60,445 nucleotides of DNA from Rhodoferax sp. (GTDB lineage Bacteria; Pseudomonadota; Gammaproteobacteria; Burkholderiales; Burkholderiaceae_C). Position numbers and translations under genes: made by a program. This document shows, in pieces, positions 9,434-21,555 of the stretch. Positions within the stretch are counted from its first letter, which is position 1, and every line of letters starts with the position of its first letter. The DNA lies in assembly GCA_030682475.1 (NCBI GenBank), contig JAUXOA010000082.1, positions 1 to 60,445 on the forward strand, read 5' to 3'. The notes under the pieces are model-generated. The model did not search any database. It was not told the DNA's origin and worked only from the letters and a program-made list of their open reading frames with translations.

Positions 9434-10527
9434 TGAACCCCAACACTAGAAAACTCCACGACCTGGGGCAGCGTCTCTGGCTCGACAACATCACCCGTGG
9501 GTTGCTGACGAGCGGCACGCTGGGGCGATACATCTCCGAGCTGTCGGTGACCGGGCTGACCTCGAACCCGACGATCTTCGAGCATGCGATCGGAAGCGGC
9601 GCCTTCTACGACGACGCGATCCAAACGCTGGCCGCTCGAGGCCTATCGGGCGAAGACCTCTTCTTCGAACTCGCACTGGAAGACCTGAGGCAGGCCGCCG
9701 ACCTGTTCCGGCCGATCCACGATGCAAGCGGCGGCGTCGACGGCTGGGTCTCGCTCGAAGTCTCGCCGCTGCTCGCTAACGACACCACCAACACCATCAA
9801 GGCCGCCGCGCAACTGCATGCGCGCGCCGCGCGTGCGAACCTCTTCATCAAGATCCCCGGCACGCCTGAAGGCATTCCGGCGATAGAGCAGTCAATTTTC
9901 GACGGTGTCCCGATCAACGTCACCCTGCTGTTCTCACGTGAGCACTATGTGGCGGCGGCCGAAGCGTATCTGCGCGGCATCGAGCGACGGATCAAAGCGG
10001 GTCTGGACCCGAGGATCGAATCGGTCGCCTCGCTATTCGTCAGCCGATGGGACGTCGCGGTGAAGGAAGAGATTTCGCCGTCGTTCCACAACCGGCTTGG
10101 CATCGCGATCGCGATGCGAACCTACAAGGCCTACTGCGATCTGCTCGCATCCGAACGCTGGCGCAAGCTTGCTGCGGCCGGCGCCCGGCCACAACGTTTG
10201 CTCTGGGCCAGCACCGGCACCAAAGATCCTGCGGCACCCGACACGCTCTACGTCCAGGCCCTCGCGGCTGCGGACACGATCAACACGATTCCGGAAAAAA
10301 CCTTGCTTGCCTTCGCCAAACACGGCAAGGTTAACGCGACTTTGCCCGCCGATGGCGGTTATGCCGAAACGGTGTTCGAAGAGTTCAGGCGCGAAGGCGT
10401 CCACGACGAAGCGCTCGCCGCGCGACTGCAGCGTGAAGGCGTCGAGGCGTTCGCCAAGTCGTGGAGCGGGCTGATGTCGCGGATCCGGGAAAAGAGTTCG
10501 CAACCCGCAACGGTGCGGTCCCCATGA
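9433..10527 (+). CDS. tal: transaldolase
   Basis: Transfers a dihydroxyacetone unit between sugar phosphates in the non-oxidative pentose phosphate pathway. The Schiff-base Lys is in LFIKIPGTPEG near residue 140; VTGLTSNPTIFEHAI near the start and LLWASTGTKDP towards the end are family signatures of the larger transaldolase type (about 365 residues). Two adjacent ATGs occur at 9430 and 9433; the second has a proper five-base spacing from AGGAG (9423-9427). The start overlaps the end of the HAD gene, so translation is probably coupled. It supplies fructose 6-phosphate and erythrose 4-phosphate around the phosphoketolase encoded two genes downstream. Confidence 0.96.
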   Translation: MNPNTRKLHDLGQRLWLDNITRGLLTSGTLGRYISELSVTGLTSNPTIFEHAIGSGAFYDDAIQTLAARGLSGEDLFFELALEDLRQAADLFRPIHDASGGVDGWVSLEVSPLLANDTTNTIKAAAQLHARAARANLFIKIPGTPEGIPAIEQSIFDGVPINVTLLFSREHYVAAAEAYLRGIERRIKAGLDPRIESVASLFVSRWDVAVKEEISPSFHNRLGIAIAMRTYKAYCDLLASERWRKLAAAGARPQRLLWASTGTKDPAAPDTLYVQALAAADTINTIPEKTLLAFAKHGKVNATLPADGGYAETVFEEFRREGVHDEALAARLQREGVEAFAKSWSGLMSRIREKSSQPATVRSP

Positions 10528-10685
10528 ACCTCGGCTACAACAAGGCGCCGGTGCGCTGCAACCCGCAACACGACTCTGGCGCAGCCTGCGGCGCTTTATG
10601 TTCGAACTGCTTGTGCCCGCCCGGCGCTGATCCCCTAAGCGAAGTGACATCATGAACGAGGCAGTGCCAAGCGCATAGGCAGATC

Positions 10686-12368
10686 ATGTCTATGCGGATC
10701 AGCCCCCTCGCCGGTAAACCGGCACCGCAGTCGTCGCTCGTCAACGTGGCGAAGCTCGTCGCCGCGTACTACTCGGACGCGCCCGACCCTGCGGTTGCGG
10801 CGCAGCGCGTGGCGTTCGGCACGTCGGGGCATCGCGGCTCGGCGTACGACCGCTCGTTTAACGAATGGCACGTGCTGGCGATTACCCAAGCGATCTGCCA
10901 ATACCGCAAAGTCAAAAGAATCGACGGGCCGCTCTTCCTCGGCATCGACACGCATGCGCTGTCTGAGCCGGCGTGCGCGAGCGCACTCGAAGTGCTGGCG
11001 GCCAATGGCGTCGACGTGATGCTGGCGAAGAACAACGAATACACGCCGACTCCGGCGATCTCGCATGCGATCCTGACCCACAACCGCGGGCGCAGCGCTG
11101 GGCTGGCCGACGGCATCGTTGTGACGCCGTCGCACAACCCACCGCGCGATGGCGGCTTCAAATACAACCCGCCCTGCGGCGGCCCTGCAGACCAGGATAT
11201 TACCGGCTGGATCCAAGCGCAGGCTAATCGCTTGCTTGAGAAACGCATCGAGGGCGTGCAGCGCATTTCGCACGCAAAGGCCCTGCGTGCCGGGACGACG
11301 CACCATTACGATTTTCTCGATGCCTATGTCGGCGATCTCGGGAACGCCATCGACATGAACACGATCCGCGACGCGAAGATCCGGATGGGGGTTGACCCGC
11401 TGGGCGGCGCCGGCGTCCACTACTGGGTCGCCATCGCCGAACGCTACGACCTCGATCTGACAGTTATCAGCGACGTCGTCGACCCGACGTTTGCCTTCAT
11501 GACGCTCGATTGGGATGGACGCATCCGGATGGACCCGTCGTCGCCTTACGCGATGCAGCGGCTGACGGCCATCAAGGACGGCTTTGACATTGCCTTCGCC
11601 TGCGACACAGACCACGACCGTCACGGCATCGTGACTCCCGCGGCCGGCCTGCTGGCGTCCAACCACTATCTGTCGGTCGCCATCGACTACCTGTTTCAAC
11701 ACCGGCCGCAATGGGGGCATCAAGCCGCCGTCGGCAAGACCGTCGTCAGCACGGGGCTGATCGACCGGCTGACGGCAAGACTTGGCCGCAAGCTCTACGA
11801 GGTGCCGGTCGGCTTCAAGTGGTTCGCCGCGGGTCTGCGGGACGGCTCGCTCGGCGTCGGTGGCGAGGAAAGCGGCGGTGCGACGTTCCTGCGCCGCGAT
11901 GGGACGGTCTGGACCAGCGACAAGGATGGCATTGTCGCAGCGCTGCTCTCGGCTGAGATCACCGCGCGCAAGGGCCGCGAGCCCGGCGCGCTTTATGCCG
12001 AACTGGCCAATGAATTCGGCAATCCGGTCGCCGATCGGGTTGAAGCCCCTGCGAACGCGAAGCAGAAGGAGCTGTTAGCCGCCCTCTCGCCACAACAGGT
12101 CGGGTCGATCACCCTGGCCGGAGAAAAAATCGAGAGCATCCTCAGCAAGGCACCCGGCAATGGCGCGCCGATCGGCGGCATCAAGGTCATCGCCGCCAGC
12201 GGCTGGTTCGCCGCGCGGCCTTCGGGCACCGAAGACATTTACAAGATCTATGCCGAGAGTTTCAAAGGCCCCGAGCACCTGAAGCGCATTCTTGAAGAGG
12301 CACAAACCATCGTCGACGCGGCAATTTCGCCTGACAGCAGGCGGCAACGCGATACGTCAATCTATTGA
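10686..12368 (+). CDS. pgm: phosphoglucomutase (alpha-D-glucose phosphate-specific)
   Basis: Interconverts glucose 1-phosphate and glucose 6-phosphate. Of 560 residues, domain 1 carries FGTSGHRG near 42 and the phosphoserine loop TPSHNPP near 147. The metal loop CDTDHDRHG is near 306, the sugar loop GGEESGG follows, and the phosphate loop RPSGTED is near the C-terminus. The length fits the bacterial Pgm family. It follows tal after a 158-bp gap with no clear gene and precedes phosphoketolase, so it would link glucose 1-phosphate from glucan breakdown to the pathway. Confidence 0.96.
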   Translation: MSMRISPLAGKPAPQSSLVNVAKLVAAYYSDAPDPAVAAQRVAFGTSGHRGSAYDRSFNEWHVLAITQAICQYRKVKRIDGPLFLGIDTHALSEPACASALEVLAANGVDVMLAKNNEYTPTPAISHAILTHNRGRSAGLADGIVVTPSHNPPRDGGFKYNPPCGGPADQDITGWIQAQANRLLEKRIEGVQRISHAKALRAGTTHHYDFLDAYVGDLGNAIDMNTIRDAKIRMGVDPLGGAGVHYWVAIAERYDLDLTVISDVVDPTFAFMTLDWDGRIRMDPSSPYAMQRLTAIKDGFDIAFACDTDHDRHGIVTPAAGLLASNHYLSVAIDYLFQHRPQWGHQAAVGKTVVSTGLIDRLTARLGRKLYEVPVGFKWFAAGLRDGSLGVGGEESGGATFLRRDGTVWTSDKDGIVAALLSAEITARKGREPGALYAELANEFGNPVADRVEAPANAKQKELLAALSPQQVGSITLAGEKIESILSKAPGNGAPIGGIKVIAASGWFAARPSGTEDIYKIYAESFKGPEHLKRILEEAQTIVDAAISPDSRRQRDTSIY

Positions 12369-12427
12369 AGAGCCAACGCACCCCTCGCCTCACGTGATGA
12401 GAGCGGCCAACTGTCCCGGAGACCCTT

Positions 12428-14791
12428 ATGCCTGATCCCTTGTCCCCCGATCTTCTGCAAAAAATGCACGCCTATTGGCGCGCAGCCAACTACCTTTCGG
12501 TCGGCCAGATCTACCTGCAAGACAACCCTCTGCTCGAATCCCCACTCAAGCTCGAACATGTCAAGCCGCGATTGCTGGGGCATTGGGGCACGACGCCGGG
12601 ATTGAACCTGATTTACGTTCACCTGAACCGGCTGATCAAAGAGCATGACTTGAGCATGATGTACGTCATTGGCCCCGGCCATGGTGGGCCGGGCATCGTG
12701 GCGCAGACCTATCTGGAAGGGTCGTACACGGAGCACTATCCAGCAGTCGAGCGCAACCGAAGCGGGCTCGAACGGCTCTTTCGCCAGTTCTCCTGGCCGC
12801 ACGGAATTTCCAGTCACGTCTCGCCGGAAGTTCCCGGCTCGATTCACGAAGGCGGCGAACTGGGCTATTCATTGGCCCATGCCTATGGTGCTGCATTCGA
12901 CAATCCGGATCTGATCGTCAGTTGCATCATCGGCGACGGCGAGGCGGAAACCGGTGCGCTGGCCGCGAGTTGGCATTCCAATAAATTTTTGAACCCGGCG
13001 CGGGATGGCACGGTTCTTCCGATCCTTCATCTCAACGGTTTCAAGATCGCCAATCCGACGGTGCTGGCCCGCATCAGCCGCGAAGAACTGACCGAACTAT
13101 TGCGCGGCTACGGCCACGAACCGCATTTCGTCGAGGGCGACGATCCTGCGCTGGTGCATCAATGTCTCGCCGGCACGCTCGATACGGTGTTGGCGCAGAT
13201 CCAACAGATTCAGAGCGCCGCGCGTTCGCTCGGAGCGACGGAAAGCCCGAAGCGTCCGCGCTGGCCCATGATCGTGTTGCGCACGCCCAAGGGTTGGACC
13301 GGACCGAAATTCGTCGATGGCAAACCGGTCGAGGGCACCTGGCGCGCGCATCAAGTCCCGATTGCGGACGTCAAGACCCCGGAACATCTGCAGCAGCTCG
13401 AAGACTGGCTGAAGAGCTACCGGCCGCACGAATTGTTCGACGAACGAGGCAAGTTCCGTGAAGAGCTCGCTGCGCTCGCGCCGACGGGCGATCGCCGCAT
13501 GGGTTCCAATCCGCACGCCAACGGTGGAGCGTTGTTGCAGCCTCTGTCGATGCCCAACTTCCACGACTACGCGGTGGCAGTGCTGGAGCCCGGCAGCGTG
13601 GAGGCTGAAGCGACGCGGGTTCTTGGAAAGTTTCTGCGTGACGTGATGAAGCTCAATCTCGCAAAGAGCAATTTCCGCATCTTCGGTCCGGACGAGACGG
13701 CGTCGAACAGGTTGGAGGGTGTCTATGAAGTCTCCGGCAAGGCGTGGATGGCAGAGGTTGAAGAGATCGACACCGATCTCAGCGTCAACGGCCGCGTCAT
13801 GGAGGTGCTGAGCGAGCATTTGTGCGAAGGTTGGCTAGAGGGATACCTGCTGACCGGACGCCATGGCCTGTTCTCGTGCTATGAGGCCTTCATTCACATC
13901 ATTGATTCGATGCTCAATCAGCACGCCAAATGGTTGAAGGTGAGCAAGCAGATTCCTTGGCGCAAGCCGATCGCGTCGCTGAACTACCTGCTCACGTCGC
14001 ATGTCTGGCGGCAGGACCACAACGGCTTTTCCCACCAGGATCCAGGCTTTATCGATCTTGTTGCGAATAAGAAATCTGACATCGCCCGCATCTATCTGCC
14101 GCCGGACGCCAACTGCCTCCTGTCGGTAGCGGACCACTGTCTGCGCAGCCGCAACTACGTCAACCTGATCATCGCCGGCAAACAGCCGCAGCCGCAGTGG
14201 CTCGATATCGACTCGGCCGTTCGCCACTGCACTGCTGGTGCGGGTGTTTGGCAATGGGCTAACGTTGGCGTCGGTGAGCCCGATGTGGTGATGGCCTGTG
14301 CTGGCGATGTGCCAACCCTTGAGACCCTCGCTGCCGTCACCCTCTTGAGCACGTATGTTCCCGACATCCGCATCCGCGTCGTCAACGTGGTGGATCTGAT
14401 GGTGTTGCAGCCCCAGTCCGAGCATCCTCATGGCCTGGATGATCATGGCTTCGACCAACTGTTCACGACGGACAAGCCGGTGATCTTCGCCTTTCATGGC
14501 TACCCCGCGATGATCCACAAGCTGACCTACCGACGGCGCAATCACGACAATATTCATGTACGTGGCTACAAGGAGGAAGGTACGACCACGACCCCCTTCG
14601 ACATGGTCGTGCTGAACAATCTCGACCGCTACCAACTCGCGCTGGACGCCATCCAGCGAGTGCCACGGCTCGGGGACCAAGTGGAGGACGCGAGGGCGCG
14701 CTACTGGGCGACCATGGAGCGTCACAAGCTCTATATCAGCGAGTACGGCGACGACATGCCAGAGGTACGCGACTGGCGCTGGAGCTTGTGA
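12428..14791 (+). CDS. xfp: phosphoketolase (xylulose 5-phosphate/fructose 6-phosphate)
   Basis: Thiamine-diphosphate enzyme that cleaves xylulose 5-phosphate or fructose 6-phosphate with phosphate to acetyl phosphate and an aldose phosphate. Of 787 residues, typical for the family, the N-terminal [23 protein letters not shown] near 82, GDGEAETG near 171 (cofactor metal binding) and the central [16 protein letters not shown] are hallmark blocks. The C-terminal third has [20 protein letters not shown]. It is the last gene of the plus-strand operon, and acetate kinase next to the operon completes ATP formation. A Shine-Dalgarno-like GGAGACC stands seven bases before the ATG. Confidence 0.97.
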   Translation: MPDPLSPDLLQKMHAYWRAANYLSVGQIYLQDNPLLESPLKLEHVKPRLLGHWGTTPGLNLIYVHLNRLIKEHDLSMMYVIGPGHGGPGIVAQTYLEGSYTEHYPAVERNRSGLERLFRQFSWPHGISSHVSPEVPGSIHEGGELGYSLAHAYGAAFDNPDLIVSCIIGDGEAETGALAASWHSNKFLNPARDGTVLPILHLNGFKIANPTVLARISREELTELLRGYGHEPHFVEGDDPALVHQCLAGTLDTVLAQIQQIQSAARSLGATESPKRPRWPMIVLRTPKGWTGPKFVDGKPVEGTWRAHQVPIADVKTPEHLQQLEDWLKSYRPHELFDERGKFREELAALAPTGDRRMGSNPHANGGALLQPLSMPNFHDYAVAVLEPGSVEAEATRVLGKFLRDVMKLNLAKSNFRIFGPDETASNRLEGVYEVSGKAWMAEVEEIDTDLSVNGRVMEVLSEHLCEGWLEGYLLTGRHGLFSCYEAFIHIIDSMLNQHAKWLKVSKQIPWRKPIASLNYLLTSHVWRQDHNGFSHQDPGFIDLVANKKSDIARIYLPPDANCLLSVADHCLRSRNYVNLIIAGKQPQPQWLDIDSAVRHCTAGAGVWQWANVGVGEPDVVMACAGDVPTLETLAAVTLLSTYVPDIRIRVVNVVDLMVLQPQSEHPHGLDDHGFDQLFTTDKPVIFAFHGYPAMIHKLTYRRRNHDNIHVRGYKEEGTTTTPFDMVVLNNLDRYQLALDAIQRVPRLGDQVEDARARYWATMERHKLYISEYGDDMPEVRDWRWSL

Positions 14792-14861
14792 GCAGTAGGG
14801 CTATCCCGGGACATGGCCGGACGCACGCTGAAGCGGGTTCCCATGATTGCCACCGCTGCGT

Positions 14862-15065
14862 TTACTTGCCCTTTTGGTTGACGACCCATACCACCAGGCC
14901 AACAACCACGATGACAAGCAAGATCGGCATCCATATCCCACCGTATCCACCCATCCAGCCGAAGCCCCAAGTGCCTCCATTCATCATGTTTCCGCCCTGC
15001 GCCAAAGAGACGCCGGTGGTCAACATCGACCCCGTACCAACAGCCGTAGCAAGCAATGTTTTCAT
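14862..15065 (-). CDS. small secreted or membrane protein with one hydrophobic helix
   Basis: A 67-residue protein. It starts with a signal-like segment (MKTLLATAVGTGSMLTTG, then VSLAQG), followed by a Gly/Met/Trp-rich stretch, a strong hydrophobic helix (residues 45-62) and a short basic tail (NQKGK). Small proteins of this layout are frequent near metal-stress genes in Burkholderiales, but none has a function I can name. It is transcribed towards the phosphoketolase operon. AATT-rich sequence with a CTTGGAG element stands before the start. Confidence 0.65.
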   Translation of the reverse strand: MKTLLATAVGTGSMLTTGVSLAQGGNMMNGGTWGFGWMGGYGGIWMPILLVIVVVGLVVWVVNQKGK

Positions 15066-15183
15066 AAATTCTCCAAGTGAAAAAACAAATTAACGAGCCA
15101 TTTTGGCCAAAGACTCGCATTAGGACGATCCGACCAAGCCGGGCAGGACGCTTTCCCAGGCAAGCGCGCCTTCATCAGTGCCC

Positions 15184-16194
15184 TCATTTGGGCGGATAGA
15201 CTCCTTTTTCTCGCGCTGCCTGAATCGGCTGCCACGGGCCAAACTTGTGCTGCTCGGCCGAGAAGCCCGGCGTGTAGGGCGCAAACGCGGCATCCACCGG
15301 CTTGTTCTTGCGGGCCGGGAAATCCGCTTCGAGATTTTTCTTGACCGGCCGCGGCTGGCTGTTGATGTAGGCGGCGACGTCAAACGCCTGCTCATCCGTC
15401 AACACCGCGTTGAGGTGGGTGATGCCGCTGGGCATGTTGCCCTTGATGAAACCGGCAGCCAGCGTCACCCGTGTCATGCCGGCGCCGTTGTTATAGCTGT
15501 CCGGGCCCCATAGCGGCGGAAACTGGTAACCGTTGGCATCGCCCGCCTTGCCACGCCGCACGCCTTGGCCGTTATCGCCATGACAAGCCACGCAGGTCGC
15601 TGTGTAAACCAGTTTTCCGGCCACCGGATCGGCCGCGCGTGCCAGCGCTTTGAGCTTCAAGGTGCCGCCGCCCTCAAGTTTGGCGCCCACTGGAATGCCG
15701 GTCGAAAGAAATTGCAGATACGTCATCATGGCCTTCATTTCTGCGCTGTCCAGAGGCAGTGGTTTCCCGTTCATGCTGCGTTCCATGCAGCCGTTGATGC
15801 GTTCCTCGGTGGTGGAGATCGCGTCTTCGCGTCCGCGGTACTGCGGAAAGCTGACAAAAGTACCGACCCACGGGTTGCCGAACTTGCGCCCGCCGGCTTC
15901 CATATGACACGAAGTACAGCCCAGGTTGTTGCCGGCGTAACGCTTGTTCACATCCTTGACTTCAGGTCCGATGTGCTTGTAGGTTTCTTCCATCAAGGCC
16001 TTGCCCTGGCGCACCATCTGGCCGTACTTGTCGTCGGCCAGTTTGCTGATGTCGGGCGCCTGCCAGTCTTTTGCAGCTGGGGCGACAACAGCCGCCGTCG
16101 GGGCAGCAGGGGTGGCTGGACTTTGAGCGAAGGCGCCCGCAGTCAATCCGGCACCGATGGCCAACCCAATCATCAATCTCTGGCTTCGTTTCAT
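15184..16194 (-). CDS. periplasmic diheme cytochrome c, thiosulfate dehydrogenase (TsdA)-like
   Basis: A 336-residue exported protein with a clear signal peptide ending AGAFAQ and an Ala/Pro-rich spacer. There are two heme-binding sites: CTSCH near residue 92 and CVACH near 201. Between them lies the block RINGCMERSMNGKPL, typical of TsdA-type thiosulfate dehydrogenases; the extra Cys there could be the unusual axial heme ligand of that family, but which Cys serves cannot be settled by eye. I chose the ATG at 16192-16194 because AAGGTG lies six bases upstream and the signal peptide starts there; an ATG at 16224 is less likely. No partner TsdB or Sox gene is in the window, so the electron acceptor is unknown. 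Confidence 0.85.
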   Translation of the reverse strand: MKRSQRLMIGLAIGAGLTAGAFAQSPATPAAPTAAVVAPAAKDWQAPDISKLADDKYGQMVRQGKALMEETYKHIGPEVKDVNKRYAGNNLGCTSCHMEAGGRKFGNPWVGTFVSFPQYRGREDAISTTEERINGCMERSMNGKPLPLDSAEMKAMMTYLQFLSTGIPVGAKLEGGGTLKLKALARAADPVAGKLVYTATCVACHGDNGQGVRRGKAGDANGYQFPPLWGPDSYNNGAGMTRVTLAAGFIKGNMPSGITHLNAVLTDEQAFDVAAYINSQPRPVKKNLEADFPARKNKPVDAAFAPYTPGFSAEQHKFGPWQPIQAAREKGVYPPK

Positions 16195-16262
16195 TTCAAT
16201 CACCTTTTTGTCCCTGTGTCTCACGTTTCACAAAACTCGTGCGGCCGTTTTCTGTCCAGGCG

Positions 16263-16406
16263 TCACGTCTTGAGACTGGCGCAGACCCGCTCCAGAAGTG
16301 TCCGTACTTCTTTGCCAAGGGCATGTACCTTCTGCTTCAGGGCTTCGGTGACTTTCGCGACAGCGGCATCAAACGGTAGCTTTAACTGAGCGCTGAATCC
16401 ATACAT
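16263..16406 (-). pseudogene. internally deleted DUF302 protein (47 codons)
   Basis: A short minus-strand frame with a strong ribosome binding site (GAGGAG, seven bases before the ATG at 16404-16406). It reads MYGFSAQLKLPFDAAVAKVT and continues EALKQ, the usual start of DUF302 proteins. It then jumps to HALGKEVRTLLERVCASLKT, which resembles the last helix of the same family. The middle of the roughly 130-residue domain is missing without loss of frame. I read it as a remnant; a functional mini-protein is possible but unlikely. Confidence 0.6.
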
Positions 16407-16446
16407 AAGACGACTCCTCAATTAATCGCAAAAACAAAGTTTGCAG

Positions 16447-16908
16447 TTATTTGGCGGGCATGGACTCCATCACCTGGTCACGCTGCATCATCTGCTCCAT
16501 CATCACCTGCATCATGTCCATGCGCTGTTCCATCATCGCGTGGCGCTTCATCATGTCGGCTTGCGACATGGCACCTTTCTTGCCCGGCATCTTCATGGCG
16601 TCGGCCTGGTCGGCGCCCATCATCATCGGGCCGCCCATGCTGTGCATGGTCTTCATGTTGTCCTGCATGGCCTGCATGTGTTCCTGCATCAGCTTCTGGC
16701 GTTCCCTCGGGTCCGTTGTGGCGCGGATTTTTTCCATCTGCTGCTGCATTTTTTTCATGTTGTCCTGCATCTGAGGCATTTGTTTGCTCATGTTCATGGC
16801 CTTGTCTGTCATGGCTGGCTGGGTGGGCGGATATTTCTCCTGCGCTGAGACGACAGACGTCGACAGGGCGCAGGCAGCGATGGCTGCAACGATTAGTGAG
16901 TTTTTCAT
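16447..16908 (-). CDS. methionine-rich periplasmic protein
   Basis: A 153-residue protein with a typical signal peptide (MKNSLIVAAIAACALSTSVV, then SAQ). The mature part is about one fifth Met and rich in Gln, Lys and Asp, with stretches such as MMEQRMDMMQVMMEQMMQ predicted as a long amphipathic helix or coiled coil. Met-rich periplasmic proteins often bind Cu(I) or Ag(I), and the ATPase island to the left would fit metal stress; both points are inference. No close family is recognised. It has no Cys, and His is sparse. Confidence 0.75.
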   Translation of the reverse strand: MKNSLIVAAIAACALSTSVVSAQEKYPPTQPAMTDKAMNMSKQMPQMQDNMKKMQQQMEKIRATTDPRERQKLMQEHMQAMQDNMKTMHSMGGPMMMGADQADAMKMPGKKGAMSQADMMKRHAMMEQRMDMMQVMMEQMMQRDQVMESMPAK

Positions 16909-17022
16909 GGTGATTTTTCCTCTGGGTTGAATGAATTCAGGTTTTCTTCCTGGCTACCGGTAGCCAGGAACTGCAGTGAGTCCAAGGCAAGTTACACGGC
17001 TGCGCTCATCGGGGACAGTGGC

Positions 17023-17214
17023 TCACAGCCGTGGGTTCTTCGGCGTGTCGGTGGCGGGCGTGCCGTCATCGCGCAGATCCTTGTTCGGCTTGATGGCCGG
17101 TGAGCCGGCGCCGGGCGCGTCGTCGACGTTGTGCTCGACATGACGGAGGAATTCATCCACCTCATCGGTCGAGTGCTCGGAGGGTTCGATGTGGGCTGGT
17201 TGTTGGCGAGTCAT
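17023..17214 (-). CDS. small acidic hydrophilic protein, unknown
   Basis: A 63-residue frame rich in Asp, Glu, Pro and Asn with no hydrophobic segment. It begins MTRQQPAHIEPSEHSTDEVD and ends with a disordered tail (DGTPATDTPKNPRL). Codon use looks like the neighbours, and it fills the gap between the Met-rich gene and ychJ. A weak GGGAAC stands before the ATG. I do not recognise a family; it could be an intrinsically disordered stress protein. Confidence 0.5.
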   Translation of the reverse strand: MTRQQPAHIEPSEHSTDEVDEFLRHVEHNVDDAPGAGSPAIKPNKDLRDDGTPATDTPKNPRL

Positions 17215-17340
17215 GGTGTTCCCGATTTGTTGATGGCTGGGAACGTCAGTATTCGCCGCTGGCCGCGACGCGTCTATCGGCAGGACGGCCAGGCAACGGT
17301 AGGACCGCGCCTACAGCCGACGCCCGCTACCATAGCCCGC

Positions 17341-17760
17341 ATGAAGAAAAACCTGCACCCGGCCCACACGCCGTGTCCCTGCGGCAGTGACCAGCCCTAC
17401 GCCGCCTGCTGCGGCCGCTTTCATCAAAGCCTGAACGCGGACCTGGCCCAGCGCATGGACGCGCCCACACCCGAGGCGCTGATGCGCTCGCGTTACAGCG
17501 CCTATGTGCTGGGCCGGATCGACTACCTGCTGGCGACCTGGCATCCGTCCACGGCGCCCGGTGAACTGGCGCCTTCACCCGTCAAGTGGCTGGGACTGGA
17601 GGTGCGCCACGCGCAGGCCAGCGGCGACGCCGGCGTGGTGGAGTTCGTGGCGCGCTGCCGCGACGGCGGGCGCGCCCAGCGCGTGCACGAGACCAGCCGC
17701 TTTGTGCGCCAGGACGGGCGCTGGTACTACATCGACGGGCAGATGGCCGAAGTTGATTGA
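17341..17760 (+). CDS. ychJ: YchJ family protein (SEC-C metal-binding motif, NTF2-like)
   Basis: A 139-residue protein whose N-terminus has the SEC-C type zinc motif CPCGSDQPYAACCGRFH. It then has LMRSRYSAYVLGRIDYLLATW, characteristic of the UPF0225/YchJ family. The start is set at the ATG 17341-17343 (MKKNLHPAHTPCPCG), since the longer open frame upstream has no family similarity. The role in the cell is not established. It ends five bases before the convergent PEBP gene. Confidence 0.9.
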   Translation: MKKNLHPAHTPCPCGSDQPYAACCGRFHQSLNADLAQRMDAPTPEALMRSRYSAYVLGRIDYLLATWHPSTAPGELAPSPVKWLGLEVRHAQASGDAGVVEFVARCRDGGRAQRVHETSRFVRQDGRWYYIDGQMAEVD

Positions 17761-17764
17761 AAGC

Positions 17765-18322
17765 TTATTTGGCTTTCGGGCGGCCGTACTTGGCGGTAAA
17801 GCTGGCCTTGCCCAGACTGTTGCCATTGATCATGAAGCCGGTCAGCGCGGCGGTGGCGTCAGCGGGCACTTCGAGCTTGTCCTTGAGCGCGTACACCGTG
17901 AAGATGTAGCGGTGCGGCTTGTCGCCCGGCGGCGGGCAGACGCCGCCCCAGCCCGCCACGCCATAGTCGATGCGCGCGTGGCTTGCGCCCTTGGGCAGGT
18001 TGGCGCCGCCCACGGTCCCGGCGTTGGCTGCAAGCTCGTTCACGTCGGCCGGGATGTTGATCACCATCCAGTGCCACCAGCCTGAGCCGGTGGGCGCGTC
18101 AGGGTCGTACACCGTCACGGCAAAGGCCTTGGTGTCCTTGGGCGCGCCGCGCCACTTGAGCGCGGGCGACTTGTTTTCGCCGGCGCAGCCAAAGCCGTTG
18201 AACTCGAAGCTCTGGGGAATCGTGCCGTTAGCCTTGATGTCGGGGCTGCTCAGCGTAAAGCCTGCGGCCTGGCTCAGACTGGCGGCGCCGACCAGGGCGG
18301 ACGCGAGAAGGGGGTGTTTCAT
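17765..18322 (-). CDS. YbhB/YbcL family PEBP (Raf kinase inhibitor-like) protein
   Basis: A 185-residue protein with a signal peptide (MKHPLLASALVGAASLSQAA), so periplasmic. The core carries YDPDAPTGSGWWHWMVINIP, which holds the DPDxP phosphate-pocket signature, and later GVCPPPGDKPHRYIFTVYAL, the GxxPPxGxxHRY signature. Bacterial members bind small anions or phospholipids; no physiological role is assigned. An AGGAGAATT ribosome binding site precedes the start. Confidence 0.93.
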   Translation of the reverse strand: MKHPLLASALVGAASLSQAAGFTLSSPDIKANGTIPQSFEFNGFGCAGENKSPALKWRGAPKDTKAFAVTVYDPDAPTGSGWWHWMVINIPADVNELAANAGTVGGANLPKGASHARIDYGVAGWGGVCPPPGDKPHRYIFTVYALKDKLEVPADATAALTGFMINGNSLGKASFTAKYGRPKAK

Positions 18323-18462
18323 GGAATTCTCCTGCGGGTGAAAACCGGATTATGGTGTGAACCGCCGCGCTTGGCTAGCGCTGCGCCATGGCAGCCCTTT
18401 CGGCACAACGCAAAGCAGGCCCGCCGACGCGCCACAAGCCAAGGCCCATAACGTCGGCCCGA

Positions 18463-21441
<2,979 letters not shown>

Positions 21442-21474
21442 CTGGCTACAATCCGGTTTCTCGCATACGCGCAG

Positions 21475-21512
21475 GCGCACACACATGCACACGTGAGCGC
21501 GCACACGCGCGC
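21475..21512. other. alternating purine-pyrimidine tracts (possible Z-DNA) between topB and the SET gene
   Basis: Two tracts of strictly alternating purine and pyrimidine bases occur at 21475-21495 and 21497-21512, mostly GC and CA steps, separated by one base that breaks the pattern. They lie in the 114-bp intergenic stretch that must hold both divergent promoters. Such tracts adopt left-handed DNA under negative supercoiling; a role in supercoil sensing is an inference. Confidence 0.6.
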
Positions 21513-21555
21513 CCATACGAGTTCACCATACCAAATTTTTGAGCCCCGTCCCAAA

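Noticed and set aside
10524-10655. 43-codon Cys-rich frame overlapping the tal stop (ATGA)
   Set aside because: The overlap looks like coupling, but there is no family match and no ribosome signal of its own; not enough support.
10650-11723. 357-codon frame on the minus strand
   Set aside because: Antisense to pgm, which has all its catalytic motifs.
16441-16848. His-rich frame opposite the Met-rich gene, tempting as a metal-binding protein
   Set aside because: It is the reverse reading of Met codons (ATG to CAT); the minus-strand frame has the signal peptide and ribosome binding site.
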